From Aquanectria penicillioides (Eukaryota; Ascomycota; Sordariomycetes; Hypocreales; Nectriaceae), in the NCBI GenBank assembly GCA_003415625.1, contig PYIU01000003.1, positions 2,790,001 to 2,854,000 of the forward strand: a stretch of 64,000 nt of DNA, in the 5' to 3' direction. Below, piece after piece: positions 49,325-61,749 of this stretch. Made by a program: the position numbers and the translations under genes. The first letter of the stretch is position 1; each line of letters begins with the position of its first letter. The notes under the pieces were generated by a model. The model did not search any database and had not been told where the DNA came from. It saw only the letters and a list, made by a program, of their open reading frames with translations.

Positions 49325-52300
49325 ATGAGCAACAGCATGCGCGATTTGATCTCGGGCGAAGCTGAGTTGGACGAGGAGGAGGATGACGAGTCATTTGATG
49401 AGGATGCTGGCGACAGCCGACGCCGGAACCGACCTCAGATTGATGACTCGAGTGAGGAAGAAGAAGATGATGACGATGAAGAGGAGGCGGCCAAGGTTCG
49501 TTGCCTGCTTCTGGCTCCCAACATGCAAATTTTTTTTCTAACGAAACGTTCAATTCTCAGATTCGCGAAGGCTTCATTGTAGACGAGGATGAAGAGGAAG
49601 AGGAGGAAGATGGTGGCGACTCTGATGGCGACGTACGCGCCATACCCAAGAGGAAGCGTGAACATCGGGACCGTGAAGAGGAGGAACAGCTGGATGAAGA
49701 TGATTTGGAGCTTATCGATGAGCAATTTGGCGAGCGACCAAAGCCCCAAACCCAGGTGAGTCTCGAGTACTGTTAGGAGAAGTTTTGGTGTTCTGTATTC
49801 CTGACCCTTTTTCTGCAGTCAAAGTTCAAGCGTCTTAAGCGTGGCCACCGTGACGAAGACGATCGCGGACACGAACGCCGAGGTCTCGAAGAAATATTCT
49901 CAGATGATGACGAAGACATGGCCGACCAGCGAGCATACGGACGACGCCAACAAGCTGACGAGTTCGAAGACTTCATTGAGGAAGATTTTCCAGAAGATGA
50001 AGCTGATAGAATACGGGCGCTCGAGGATGCTGAAGTCGCCCGACCAAGAGACCGTGGTGTTGGAAGCGTTGTTGATACCACCGGACTCGACAAGGATGCG
50101 CTGGATGACATGGAGGCCATCTTTGGCAATGGTGAAGATTACGACTGGGCCCTCCAACTGGAAGAAGAGGAAGAGGACCGCGAGCGAGAGGAGCAAGCCA
50201 TTGAGCTCAAGGACGTATTCGAGCCATCGCAGCTTAAGGAGAAGCTCCTGACCGACGAAGACAACGAGATTCGGTTCACCGACGAGCCGGAGCGATTCCA
50301 ACTGGACCGAAAGCCCTTCAAGAATCTGCAACTTTCTGCTGATCAGTTCCGAGAGGAGGCTCGGTGGATTACCAACCAGCTATGGCCCAAAAAGGGCTTA
50401 TCGCCTGATCTGCAGGCACCTTTCGGCAAGGCTGTTGGCAAGGTTCTTGAGTTCTTTATCGTTGACGAAGTCGAAGTCCCTTACGTGTTCCAACATCGCA
50501 AGGACTATCTCCTTCATACTCGCAAGACAAGGAACACTAACCGCGATGACCCCGATGCCCCGGAGTACGTTATCAGCGCCGAGAAGCTTCTAAACCAAGA
50601 TGACCTTTGGAGGATCTTGGAACTTGACATCAAGTTCCGATCTTTCGTGGAGAAGAGGAACTCTCTCGAGAAGACATATGATAATTTGAAATCTCTCGAG
50701 GTTCAGGATTCCATTATTGAAGAAATGATTCCCGAGGCGACCACTATGGAGGAGCTCCAAGATCTGCAGGATTATCTACAATTCCAGTACGGTCCCCAGC
50801 TGAAGGATCTGGCTGCCATGTCGGGCAACACCTCACAGACCAAGCGCCCTGGCTCGAAATCGAGTCTGTTGGAGCGAGTTAGACAAGGTAAAGCCTACAC
50901 CTTTGTGCGAGCCTATGGCATTACTGCAGACCAGCTTGCCAAGAACGCCTTGCGCCAAGGAAAGAAGGTTTCGCCAGATGACGACGCCCAATATCCTATG
51001 GATCTTGCCGATAGCCTACTTGATGACAACTTTAACACTGGTGATCAGGTCATCAGTGCAGCACGCCAGATGTACTCCGAGGAGCTCTTCGCCAGCCCAC
51101 GCATGCGGAAACACTTCAGGAACTCTTACTACCAGGCGGCGGAGATTAGCTGCCGCCGAACAGACAAGGGATTGCGCCGGATCGACGACACCCACCCTTA
51201 CTATGAGATCAAATATTTACAGAACCAGGCAATCGCTGATCTGGTACACCGGCCCGAGCTGTTCCTCAAGATGATGAAGGCTGAGGAGGAAGGTCTCGTC
51301 GAAATCAAGCTGGTTATGCCTGCGCGTTATGATTTCCGACGACAACTGTACCAAGAGTTCGAGTCCGAAAACTTTAGCGATCGAGCTGAACAATGGCGAG
51401 AGGAGCGCAAGAAGGTACTCGATCTCGCCTACCCCAAGCTAGAGAAGATTGTTGCCAAGAATGTCAAGGAGGTTATTCGAACCTTCTGCCAGGACGAGGT
51501 GTTGAAGATGTGTCGAGAAGAGTACGCCAAGCGACTTGACCAAGCACCTTACAAACCCAAGGGCATGATCCTTGGTACCACCCCTCGCGTCCTAGTCCTT
51601 TCCAACGGTATGGGTGACGCTGCCCGCGATCCCATCTGCTGGGCCTGGGTTGAAGAAGACGGTCGAGTGCTCGAGCAAGGAAAATTCGGAAACCTTGCTC
51701 GAGATGAGAGGCAGCGGGAGGAGTTTGTTGACCTCGTCCAGCGTCGCCGACCCGACGTGATTGGCGTTAGCGGCTGGTCTGCCGATTCAAACAAGCTGGT
51801 TCGGGACTTGGAGACACTAGTTAGCGAGAAGGGCCTCATGGGTCCCGAATTTGACGACCCCGAGACCAACGACTACAGGACCGAGCCGCTGGAGGTGGTT
51901 GTGGTCAACGACGAAGTTGCCCGCCTGTACAAGGACAGCCCCCGTGCCCACGCCGAGCATCCCTCTCTGAACCCGGTCACGAGGTACTGTATTGCCCTGG
52001 CCCGGTACATGCAGAATCCCATGAAGGAATACGCCGCTCTTGGAAAGGATGTGGCATCCCTCTCCTACCACCCATGCCAGAACCTTCTTCCTGTTGAGAA
52101 ATTGGCTAAGTACCTGGATTCTGCCATGGTCGACATGGTCAACCTCTGCGGTGTTGACATCAATGAGGCCATGACGGATACCTACACTGCTAATCTCTTG
52201 CCTTATGTCTCTGGTCTTGGCCCACGAAAGGCAACCAGTGTCATCAAGGCAATCAACGCCAATGGTGGTGCGGTCAACACCCGAGATGAATTGGTGGGTG

Positions 52301-53748
52301 ATCCCGACAGTGGCAAGCTTCCCGTGGTTGGTCCTAGGGTCTGGAACAACTGCGCTAGTTTCTTGTTCATTGAATACGAGCCAACCAGTCTGTCCTCAGA
52401 TCCTTTGGACAACACTCGTGTTCACCCCGAGGACTATGAACTTGGTCGCAAGATGGCAGCTGATGCCCTGGAACTTGACGAAGAGGATGTCAAGGCCGAA
52501 ACGGATGAGAACGGTCCAGGTGCGATTGTTAGAAAACTTTTCAAGCAGGATGAGCAGGACAAGGTCAACGAGCTTGTTCTCGAGGAGTACGCCGAGCAGC
52601 TCGAGAGGAACTACAGCCAGCGCAAGCGAGCTACCTTGGAGACTATCCGTGCGGAATTGCAGGCGCCATACGAAGAGCTGCGAAGAAACTTTGCTTTGCT
52701 GACCGCTGCCGAGATTTTCACGATCTTCACTGGCGAAACCAAGAATACGCTGTGCGACGGCATGATTGTGCCAGTTAATGTTCGTATGGTTAAGGATGAC
52801 TTTGCTATCTTGAAGCTTGACTGTGGCATTGAAGGCCGAGTTGAGGGACACGAAGTTAGCCAACGCGGATCCATCAAAGAGGTGCTTAGCGTTGGACAGA
52901 CAGCACAAGCAAAGATCTTGGATATCAATTACAAGGACTTTATGGCCAAGATGTCAATGCGAGAAGACGCTCTTCGCGTCCCGTACAAGCGCCCTATCAA
53001 CTATGGTCGCGATGGATGGACCACGCGTTGGAGGCAGCAGACAAAGATGAGTTGCGGGAGAAGGACAAGACAACCGGCCGAACACAACGTGTCGTCAAGC
53101 ACCCCAACTTCAAGCCTTTCAACTCTACGCAGGCTGAGGAGTTCTTGGGATCCCAGCCCCCTGGCGAAGTCATTATCCGACCATCATCCAAGGGCAATGA
53201 CCACCTAGCTGTCACATGGAAGGTGGCCGACGGTGTGTACCAGCACATTGACGTGTTGGAGATGCAAAAGGAGACGGAGTTTTCTGTTGGCAAGTTGCTC
53301 CGAGTCGGTGGCAAGTACACGTACAGTGATCTGGATGAATTGATTGTGGAGCACGTCAAGGCCATGGCTCGCAAGGTGGAAGAGATGATGCGTCATGACA
53401 AGTTCCAGAACCGATCTCGAGGCGAGACTGGTAAGTTACCCTCACTGCCGCTGTCATGAGATTATGGTTCGAAAGGTTACTAACTACAGACACAGAGAAG
53501 TGGTTGACGACATATATTGACGCTAACCCCAACCGATCGGCGTATGCCTTCTGCATCGATCCCAAACACCCCGGTTACTTCTGGATGTGCTTCAAGGCGA
53601 GTCGATCGCCAAGGTTATTGGACTTCCGGTGCGCGCCATTCCGCAGGGCTTCGAACTCAAGGGCTACCAGTACCCTGACATGCGAGCTCTGTGCAACGGC
53701 TTCAAGCTGCGATACCAGAATGAGTTTTCGAAGATGGGCAAGCGATAA
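49325..53748 (+). CDS. SPT6: Transcription elongation factor and histone chaperone SPT6 (two frameshifts)
   Basis: Exons 49325-49495, 49561-49755, 49819-53430 and 53490-53748. Spt6 travels with RNA polymerase II and reassembles nucleosomes. Domains in order: a very acidic N-terminus ([12 protein letters not shown]..., [13 protein letters not shown]), a Spn1/Iws1-binding-type segment, helix-turn-helix and Tex-like core, YqgF fold (around [20 protein letters not shown]), HhH (around [20 protein letters not shown]), S1 domain (around [15 protein letters not shown]) and tandem SH2 (from [20 protein letters not shown]). Two breaks: 53,018-53,019 ([14 protein letters not shown] needs TGGGAC) and 53,596-53,597 (WMCFKGESIAKV needs AAGGGC). 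Both fit one missing G, and with both restored the CDS is 4,239 nt, 1,412 aa. The final motif reads [19 protein letters not shown]. Confidence 0.95.
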
Positions 53749-56700
53749 ATGGGCACCAGAGCCGGGCCTTTAGGCACAAGACGAGAAAAAGAGAGAATTG
53801 AGCAATTCAAAGTTGATGTGTTTGAGTAGGAACTATTTCTTGGGGCAAGGAGAGGATGCGTGTACATAACTTCGCGCAGGATTGAGTCACCCTACCCTAG
53901 TAGGGGAAGGGGAGGGCTAAGTTGCCATACGAATGATAGAAGTTTAGTTGAGTGAAAGAAAAACCAAAATGGCCAAATGATGATTTAACGGCATTTTCGT
54001 GTCATTGTATGTGCATGTCTATCATGGTGGAGGGAGGAAACACAACTACCAGGTGAAGCTTTGGCTCCGATGACTGTTGGGAAAGTTCAAGATTCCCGGA
54101 AAAAGAGAGACGATGATGGGTTGACTCTTTTCTTGTCCGATACAGGAACCAAGTTATCAATTGACTCCTATCTGTCTCGTCTTGTTTTCCTCGTGAGTCA
54201 CTCCGACAATGGCGTCGAGGACGTCGAACTTGAGCTCATATCTCGCGTCATCGACGGAGACGTGAGATTAGCAGAAGAACGAAACTAACTCTTATTTGCG
54301 TTTGATAAACGAAAACCAGGGTTTCCCACACAGCAGGACAAGCCAGTATCCGTACAGTGCAGCTTCTTATCACGGTAAACTGAGCTCGGGTCTACGCCGA
54401 GCTGTGGATATTGGAGATTGCCTGCGGGCACGCAAGGGTGCGAATGATTGTTCGCAACTATAATCCATGATACATGGTTGTCCCGCTGATAACCTGATTT
54501 CGCGATTACTCCATCGATGATAGTAGCTACTCTCTAGGCGAGCTGCTCCTCCCCTCCCCCCACTAAGATATAGATAGATAGGTAGATGCTATCATTAGCT
54601 ACCCGCTGCTGGCGGAGGAGGCGAGGCAGATGGGTGATTCGCGGCTAGCCTTCACAAGAGACGGGCGGGTCAGGATGCAATTGGGCTTTGACACCCTGAT
54701 GATTAGATTAGGTGGCCAATTATCACGGCGGCGAGGAAGCAAAGAGAACACTTGTCAGTCCCGCAGCGAAACACGAGCCCGCCCCGCCTCGATTAGCTTC
54801 GCCAGGGCACTGGAGTCATCGGAGTTGGCGATAACGTTGAGCGGGAGGATTAGAGTGGAGTGCCGACGAAAGCCGTCGAGGCGCGACGAGTGATCATGGG
54901 ACCTTGGACCTCGGACCTCGAGGGGGCAAGTTTGTTTCTGGAACGAAAGCGGGTACGGACTTTGTTGGGATCCCAGTGGCGAGACCCTGCTGGGAGGAGG
55001 GAAGCGCTGAAATTAGACGCCACGAGCGCGACGTAGGGGCTGTGGCTCAGCAGCAATTGCAGAGGTGCTGATCACTAGCAGTGGCATGAACAGCGGAATC
55101 GGCGCGAATGGGTGTGGTGGAGCCCATGGCTCGCTCGCTGGTCTCGTCTCTCCTCCCTCCCCGCCTCTCTCCCAGTGTCTCTGGCTGGCCCTGGAGATCT
55201 GGAGATGTTTTTCTAGGATGAGGGAGTCAAAGGGGTAATTGACTGACATGATTGGACAATTGAGCTTGTTTTCCTATTCGGCAACGTGCTCTCGTGATGG
55301 AAGGGAGCTAGGCGCTGTTGTCTCGACGCTGTCGTGTGTTGATGGGTCGATGAGGTCATGCGCTAACAGAGGTACGTTTGGGGGTACACAGGGTACGCTG
55401 GAGTGCTTGCTGACTCAGGGTCGTGTTGCTCAGGGCCCAACACCACCACGTCTGTAGTGGCAGCGGATGGGAGCGAGCGGCATCGGAAGAGGCGAAATTC
55501 ACGGGGCCTCTGGGTCATCGTCATGCTTCCTCGCCAGGACCCAATTCCGTACAGGTCCGGTGTACAGCCAACAGCGACCTGTTTGGATTTGGATCCTTTT
55601 TCGTCACCTGTAGGCAGTAGGTTGGGTCCCGTTGACCACACCGATATGATAGAGGCTGATCGATATCGGTCGGTGGCCGGTGCATGTAAATGCAGCTAGG
55701 ACCACACCTAGAGCTTGGGTATAGTGAGCAACGAGGCAACAGGTAGAGTGGGAGTCCGCCTCAGCCGCCAGCAATTGCTTTTCGGTGAATTTGATCATCT
55801 GACGATGTGACAGGGCGGTACGGGAATGGCTTCGGCAAGCATTCTGTTGTCTCAAACTGATCAATTGCTGCTAACGTCACGAACTGCATGGCGAGGATCG
55901 AGTTGTGCTTGACTTGGAATTGAGAGCTTCCGGTTGGCAAGGGGGGCTCGCTGGCGTGACGCCGTACCTGCGTGCATACCTCCCTACCTGAGGTGGGTTG
56001 GCACACAGTAGTAGAAGACATACCCCGGACCCCGCAATTGAGGCGCCCACTGTTGGGCTTAGCCTTAGCCTGTGTCTCAGCACCGTCGCACTCAGTGCCG
56101 CTGCTGCTGGTGCTGCCACAGTTGTTGTTGCTGCGCCGGACAAGCCGTTGATTGATTGTCGTTGCGAAAGGCCGCCCACCACGCCCAACTATATAACCCC
56201 TGCTGCCCTGCTAGGAACACCCGCAGTACTTAGCGCACGCCTACGTCAGTAGCTCTCCACCAGGTCACCTGCTCGTCACCATCGTTCACCTGCGCATGCA
56301 CGTTCGCACGCTCGCGCTGCAGGACGGAGTCGAACCCGCACGTGTTGTTACGCACAGGCGCGATGAGCGAGAACTGTTTGAAATTACGGAGTATTCAAAG
56401 ATGAAGGATGGCGGGTGATTTAGCCTTGCACGAGGCACAGGTAACTAGCCACAGGAGCCGCCAAGTCGGGAACGTGCAATGAGGCAGGATTGTACCAGAT
56501 TGGGGGTAGGTACGGAGTAAAGGGGCGAGCGAAGGCGCAGCCGCCATTAATCAACCGGGGAGGTCGGTGAACGAACACCTTGGCCTGTAGTGTGGGCAGC
56601 CAGATTGCTGGGGAGATGATAGCTTGCTGAAGCGGGGGGGGGGGGGGAGGGAGAAGCTATCCGGCGGTTTGGTATAGGTCGTTCCTAGCCTGTGTTGTAA

Positions 56701-58318
56701 ATCATGACCCCTTCCGAAGCCAACGACAATCGAAGATGCCCATAGATACGCATCGAATAGTATAGCAGAGAACGGCGGGGTGCTCGTAGGTACCGCGAGG
56801 TGACACAGAGAGCACCTTGTTTCCCCCCCTGGCCAGCATCTTAGGGGAGCCGAGATTCAATTGAGTCCCATGACACTGAGCTCTGACATCTCTGGGCTGA
56901 TGTTCAAAGGGCGGTGGGTGATGAGGAAAGCAATTGCTCCGATTACCTGATGGATGAGACAATTCAACTCTGGAGACCGTTTGGTTTGGGTCTCTGCCCG
57001 CTGAAGCCAAGGCAGCACCCAAAACGTGCTCTGTTGCTTCTCCCGCAATGTAGGTGTCCTCTTCCAGAGCTTCCAAGTGCCTCTAGCGACACCCTAGGTG
57101 GTGCTCGTCGGCGTAGAGTTCCGGCGGCGGCTGCTTGCGTCAGGTCACGCGATAGACGGACGGGATGGGACATGCAAGAGTGGAGCCCTGTGGATCACCC
57201 CGCCACCGACCGAGACCCGGTCATGGCGCCCCACTGCGAGCATGATTTGGGAGTGCGAGTGATGATTGTGTGCAGCCGTGTGACAACTGACTGCGTCACA
57301 GAGAGCGAGGGCGCGCGTGAGAGAGGTTCCATCGACGGCAAGATTGCGGCAGATGGATACTGTGTAGACGCCTACTGTATGGGGCCTGGATGGAGCTCCG
57401 AGGAGGGAGCTTGGGGCAACGCTCGATCGAATCCAATCGATTGAGGTGACTCTTCCTGCGGGGCCGCCTGCCTTCCGTATTCGCAGGCACGTAAGTGTTC
57501 CGTAGGCTGGTAGGCAGGTACGCTTGGTTGTATGTCCGTAGGTAGGTAGACGTAGGTAGTCAATGCTGGGTCGGCCGGAGCTTGGGAGGGAGGAGCAAGG
57601 CAAGGCGTAGGCTGACGCCCCCTTCCCCTCCCCCCAGTGCAATTGCAAGCACAGGGCGGCATCGGGGTCCTTGGTTCCTTCCCTCCCGTCTCCGGGCCCG
57701 GCATTCGATGCCTAAGGTACGTCGCCTTGTTGGGGAGGTCATGACCTGATTGGGCACCTGGTGATGCCATCGACCAGCGACCCTCGCGTGACATATAAAG
57801 ATGGCCTCCCTCAGACACGAACCCAATCTCAATCATCTCATCCTCATCTCTTTGAGCTGTCTACAGAACAAAGCCAATCTAGCAATCCAATCCTCTCCCG
57901 CCATCAACACATCTGCCCAGTCCTTCTCCGTCTTCACCAACACGCCAACTCACCAAAGCCTTTTGGAAATTGACTTGAACCGACCTCCTTGTCTGCTGCA
58001 CGACCACTCCAGGTACTCCTGAAACCAAACAGAGGACACTTGCATACCTACATATACATACATACTTCGCCCCCAATCAGCAGCTCTCCCTGCAAGCACA
58101 GTAGCACCCTTTTCCGTCTCACACAGCATCTCCACACCTCAAGCGACTAGGCGCTTGTACTGTTTGCCGACAAACACGCACTGAGTGTACAATTCAACTG
58201 CTGTTCGCCAACTACCAAACGCTCTTAGCACACCACTCACGTCCACGCACTCTACACACACACACACATACACACATACACACACACACCCACTAAACAC
58301 CACCCCCCTCCAACCAAA
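53749..58318. other. Large gene-free region upstream of the STF2-like gene
   Basis: About 4.6 kb without a supportable gene. It contains a 14-G run (56,634-56,647), TAGATAGATAGGTAGA tetramers (about 54,571-54,586), AGGTAGGT motifs near 57,540, and a CT- and CA-rich leader-like zone from about 57,800 on. It could hold regulatory DNA or non-coding transcripts. Confidence 0.45.
58252..58290. repeat. CA microsatellite in the STF2-like leader
   Basis: ACACAC tracts interrupted by TACACA steps, ending about 30 bp before the proposed split start codon. Confidence 0.85.
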
Positions 58319-59135
58319 AGTAAGTTTTGCTTCTGCTGTTTGCTCCCCTCCTCTGCCCTTCTTAGTGGAGGCACTCGTCGTTCCATCTTGGAGCCCCGCA
58401 CCTCCCGCTCACTGGACTCTGTTGTCTGGTGACGGTAGGTCGGACTTCGTTTAAAAGGGAACTGGACCCTCGTCACCATTAACTCTCTCATCATCCTTCT
58501 TCCCTTTCCATCTATTATCCTTCATTATACTCATATCATCGACGTCAAGTCTTTGCACCAAACAAACCAATCTTGCATTCCTATCCATCCATACATATCC
58601 TTTTCACCAGTTAGCCTCCCCCCAAGGTACTTGGACGCCGATACACCAGGACTGCCATGCTGACAGCTCTTATCTATAGTGACTCGTTCCCACAAGGCCA
58701 ACGACCGTGACCACAAGGGTCTCGCCGAGGGTACCGCCCATCCCTCTGAGCATCTTCCTCGCTTCTTTGCCAAGCACGGCCACTCGGACATGGATCCCAA
58801 GAAGATCAAGAAGGACGGATCCGGTCGAGGCAATTGGTATGTAGCTGCTATCCAAATACATGGATCCGTGTTTTGATTAAGCCAACATGGTTGCTGACAC
58901 ACGATGACAGGGGATCTTACGGTGATGATGTCGTGGATGAGACTTCCGCTTCACCAATGCTCGCCGCCGTTCCAACAGCAGCAGCTTTTCTCATATGACT
59001 GAGTTCAAGACCAAATTTGAGGTCAATGAGCAGGAGCCTGTCTTTGAGGAGTCCCTCCACGGGCCTGCGGAGGATGACGAGGACATGGACCTCACCAAGA
59101 CTGACTCCTCCGAGAGTGGCCGATCTTCGGCTTAA
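58319..59135 (+). CDS. STF2-like small hydrophilic protein (split start codon, one frameshift)
   Basis: Proposed exons are 58319 (the A of the start codon), 58680-58836 and 58911-59135. The A after CCAAA joins TG at 58,680 across a 360-nt intron (GTAAGT...CTGAC...CTATAG), giving ATG-ACT-CGT and an ideal ACCAAAATG context. The protein begins MTRSHKANDRDHKGL. It then has the family block HLPRFFAKHGHSDMDPKKIKKDGSGRGNWGSYGDDVVDE, which resembles yeast Stf2/Tma10 proteins: ATP-synthase-stabilising or desiccation-protective hydrophilins. A Ser-rich FTNARRRSNSSS and an acidic C-terminus follow. One G appears missing at 58,941 (VVDE-D-FRFTNARRRSNSSS). With it, the total is exactly 384 nt, 127 aa. Without it the protein ends soon after at about 58,998. 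Confidence 0.78.
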
Positions 59136-59803
59136 ACGATTGAACCGAATCCTCGTCGAGAGGTTGGTAGTCGTACATGATCAACGCCGGTGAGAGGTGG
59201 CATTGACACATATTTGGGGGTCCAACTGTATTGGAATTTTATCTGTTTTTTTTATCTTTTTTTTTTTTTTTTTTGATAGCGACGAAACGACATGAAATGA
59301 AAGGGAACGGGGAAACAACCTCAGCAACAACAACAACAAACAACACAGACATTCAGTTTTTCTTGGGGGGCGGTCGGCAATGGGGACGTTCGCTCCCATG
59401 GTGGGGGAGAGGCATCGGATGGGATATTGGACGGGTTGACGGACCCTCATGACTATTTGCAGATCTCGAAGTGGATCACGGTTACACCCCTCTCGCCGTG
59501 GGAGCGGCCTCTTACCCGTTCCTAGCGGGAGACGATGTATTATTGTATCAAACAAACAGCTTTTAACTATTTAACTAACTTTGTGTGTGGTGTGGGTGGT
59601 GTATGGAGTAGGCGGACGGCTGGAGGACTCCAATGGTAGAATCCAGAGAGTCGCAATCAATAACATCATCCATTTGTATTACCTCTCAGAGTGTTCGTTC
59701 GTGTGCATGGCGCATCAAGCGTCGTGTCCCACCCACGTGGTGGCCAAACCAACTGGGGTCGATCTCGCTGGGCCAGCTGCTGTGACGGATAGATGGACCG
59801 GCT

Positions 59804-59852
59804 TCTCTCTGTCTCTGTCTCTGTCTCTGTCTCTGTCTCTGTCTCTGTCTCT
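59804..59852. repeat. CTCTGT hexanucleotide microsatellite
   Basis: About seven perfect copies of CTCTGT or its rotation in non-coding DNA. A related CTCT/CTGT tract occurs at about 60,630-60,665. Confidence 0.9.
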
Positions 59853-60126
59853 CTAACACACACGCACTAGACTGGCATGATTGCGTTAGGGATCTGGGAA
59901 ACTGACTCGCTACGACGCCGAGGGAGGTACTGGCTACGAGCCGACCAAAGGCTACGCAGGCAGCTCCCTGACCAGAAAGTAGCAAGCATCCGCCCAAATC
60001 GCTCATCTCGTATCCAATGCAGAATCCCACCTGACCCCTTGGTGAGGGTTGAAGGACCAATACGTAATAACCCTGGACTGCCACCACGACGCCGCGTCCA
60101 TCCCTGGCACAGCTCGCGAGGTACAA

Positions 60127-60183
60127 TACATGCATAACACTCACACGCACCCACACATACACACACTCACCCACACGCACACA
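60127..60183. repeat. CA-rich microsatellite
   Basis: Imperfect ACAC/CACGC/CACTC repeats over about 57 bp in intergenic DNA. Confidence 0.75.
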
Positions 60184-61749
60184 GCATGGCAGACGGCACG
60201 AGCGTGCCATCCATCAACTAGAAAACCATCAATGGCAGCAATGGCGACAGCAGCAGCAAACTAGCAACCAGCACTGCGGCGGTCGGATCCCCCGGCAGAT
60301 GATCCCATTGAGTCCCCTCCCCCTGATGGACCAACACCAAGCCGGACGGGCGAGGACGTCGACCCCGCTCTCCAGCGCCAGCTTTCAAGCACTACATGTA
60401 GGGGGCGCGATCGTCGTCGTCGGCGTTGTTCATAGGCTAGCCGGGACGTGCCAGGACGTGCCAGGCGCGCCCAGGTATCGCACAGCAACAGTAGCACCAA
60501 AGTTTGAATGAAGCGGCCCTTTGGGCCCTGGGGCGATAGCGACAATGGCATGCTGAGGAGAACTGGTAGGGTAGCCACGCGGGCGCTCGTCTCGCCTCGC
60601 CCCGCCTCCTCCCTCTCTTCGTCTCATCTCTTTCTCTCTCTCTCTCTGTCTCTGTCTCTCTCTCCCCCGGCCCTCTTCTATGCGTCCTCGATATGTGCTG
60701 CTTTCTTTGCTGAGCTTCGCACTGTTTCTTTGCTGTGATGTGCTGTGCTGTGTGCTGGATTCTACGCTGGGATGGGGTGAGGAGGGAGGGGCGTGGAATT
60801 TTGCTCCCACCCTCTTTTTCTTGCAGTACGGAGTACCTGATGCCACCTCCATCCCTGGCATCTTGGATCTCTGCTGTTTGGGCCAGATGAATGCAATTGG
60901 CGTGGGGAGACTTGGAGATAATCGACGTCGACGCTGACGGACCAAGGCTCGTTCTGCCGTTTTGCCGCCAGCCATCAAAGCCACTTACACCAACCATGGT
61001 CTGTCGTCTGTCGTTGTCCCAAGCGCCCCTCCCATCTTTCCCCCCCGGAACTAAAGATCTTATCGCTATCGCTATCGCGTAGTGGGTGGAACCTCCGCCC
61101 CAGACGGCGGCGCGCGGAGAGCTGCTGGCCGCCTTTCCCAGCTGGTGTTATGCAGTGCTGTGCTGCAGGCCCTGCCGCAAGTGGGGGAAGGGGGGGAGGA
61201 GGGGAGCCCACTTTGCTCTGGGCGTGGGTGCTACGCCAGGGCCTGGACACGGGTGCGGGCGCCGGTGCTGGGCGCGCTGGGCGCGCTGAGCCCGCTAAGC
61301 TACACTGACACCACTATTTTTACAGGGTGCATGCAATGCCCGCGCCGTGCCCACAAGCCTGTCAACATACATGTGCGTATGTGCTTCCCCAAGGCTGAGG
61401 TCGTGAGGCTGCTGCTGGTCCGTGCGCTCTTCATTAGCGCCCTGTAAAATTCCTGGAACCAAGCAAGGAACCAAGCAAGAGAACCTACACCTTGCGCGCT
61501 CGAGGCTGCGAGACACCATAGACGATTGTGACGAGGCAGACGAGCAACGCACTTACCCCTGACCTTTCGGCACGACGCACGAAATAGCTTCCGCAGGACA
61601 TACAGCGTGCCGGTAGCCTAGGGATTCTCACCCATTGTCCCACTTACTTGACGTCAAGAGCCACTCCACGCGGCCAAGTCGCAACCAACACCAACCCTCT
61701 CTCCTCTATAATCATCACCATCACCATCGCATCCTCCTCGCCCGCAACC

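Larger units (their letters stand above)
59136..61749. other. Intergenic region, no gene
   Basis: About 2.6 kb between two genes on the same strand. It has a T-rich tract (59,245-59,275) and several simple repeats. Open frames of up to about 185 codons on the minus strand (60,430-60,997) overlap one another and are Arg/Glu/Ser-rich simple sequence; I do not accept them as genes. Confidence 0.45.

Noticed and set aside
56300..56380. tRNA-like T-loop (GGTTCGACTCC on the minus strand)
   Set aside because: The flanking bases do not pair as a T-stem and no acceptor or anticodon arm can be built.
59804..60183. Regular repeats resembling an array
   Set aside because: These are hexanucleotide and dinucleotide microsatellites; there are no spacer-repeat units or associated genes, so not CRISPR.
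60430..60997. Minus-strand ORFs of about 185 codons
   Set aside because: Two frames overlap over the same CT repeat and consist of Arg/Glu-rich simple sequence.
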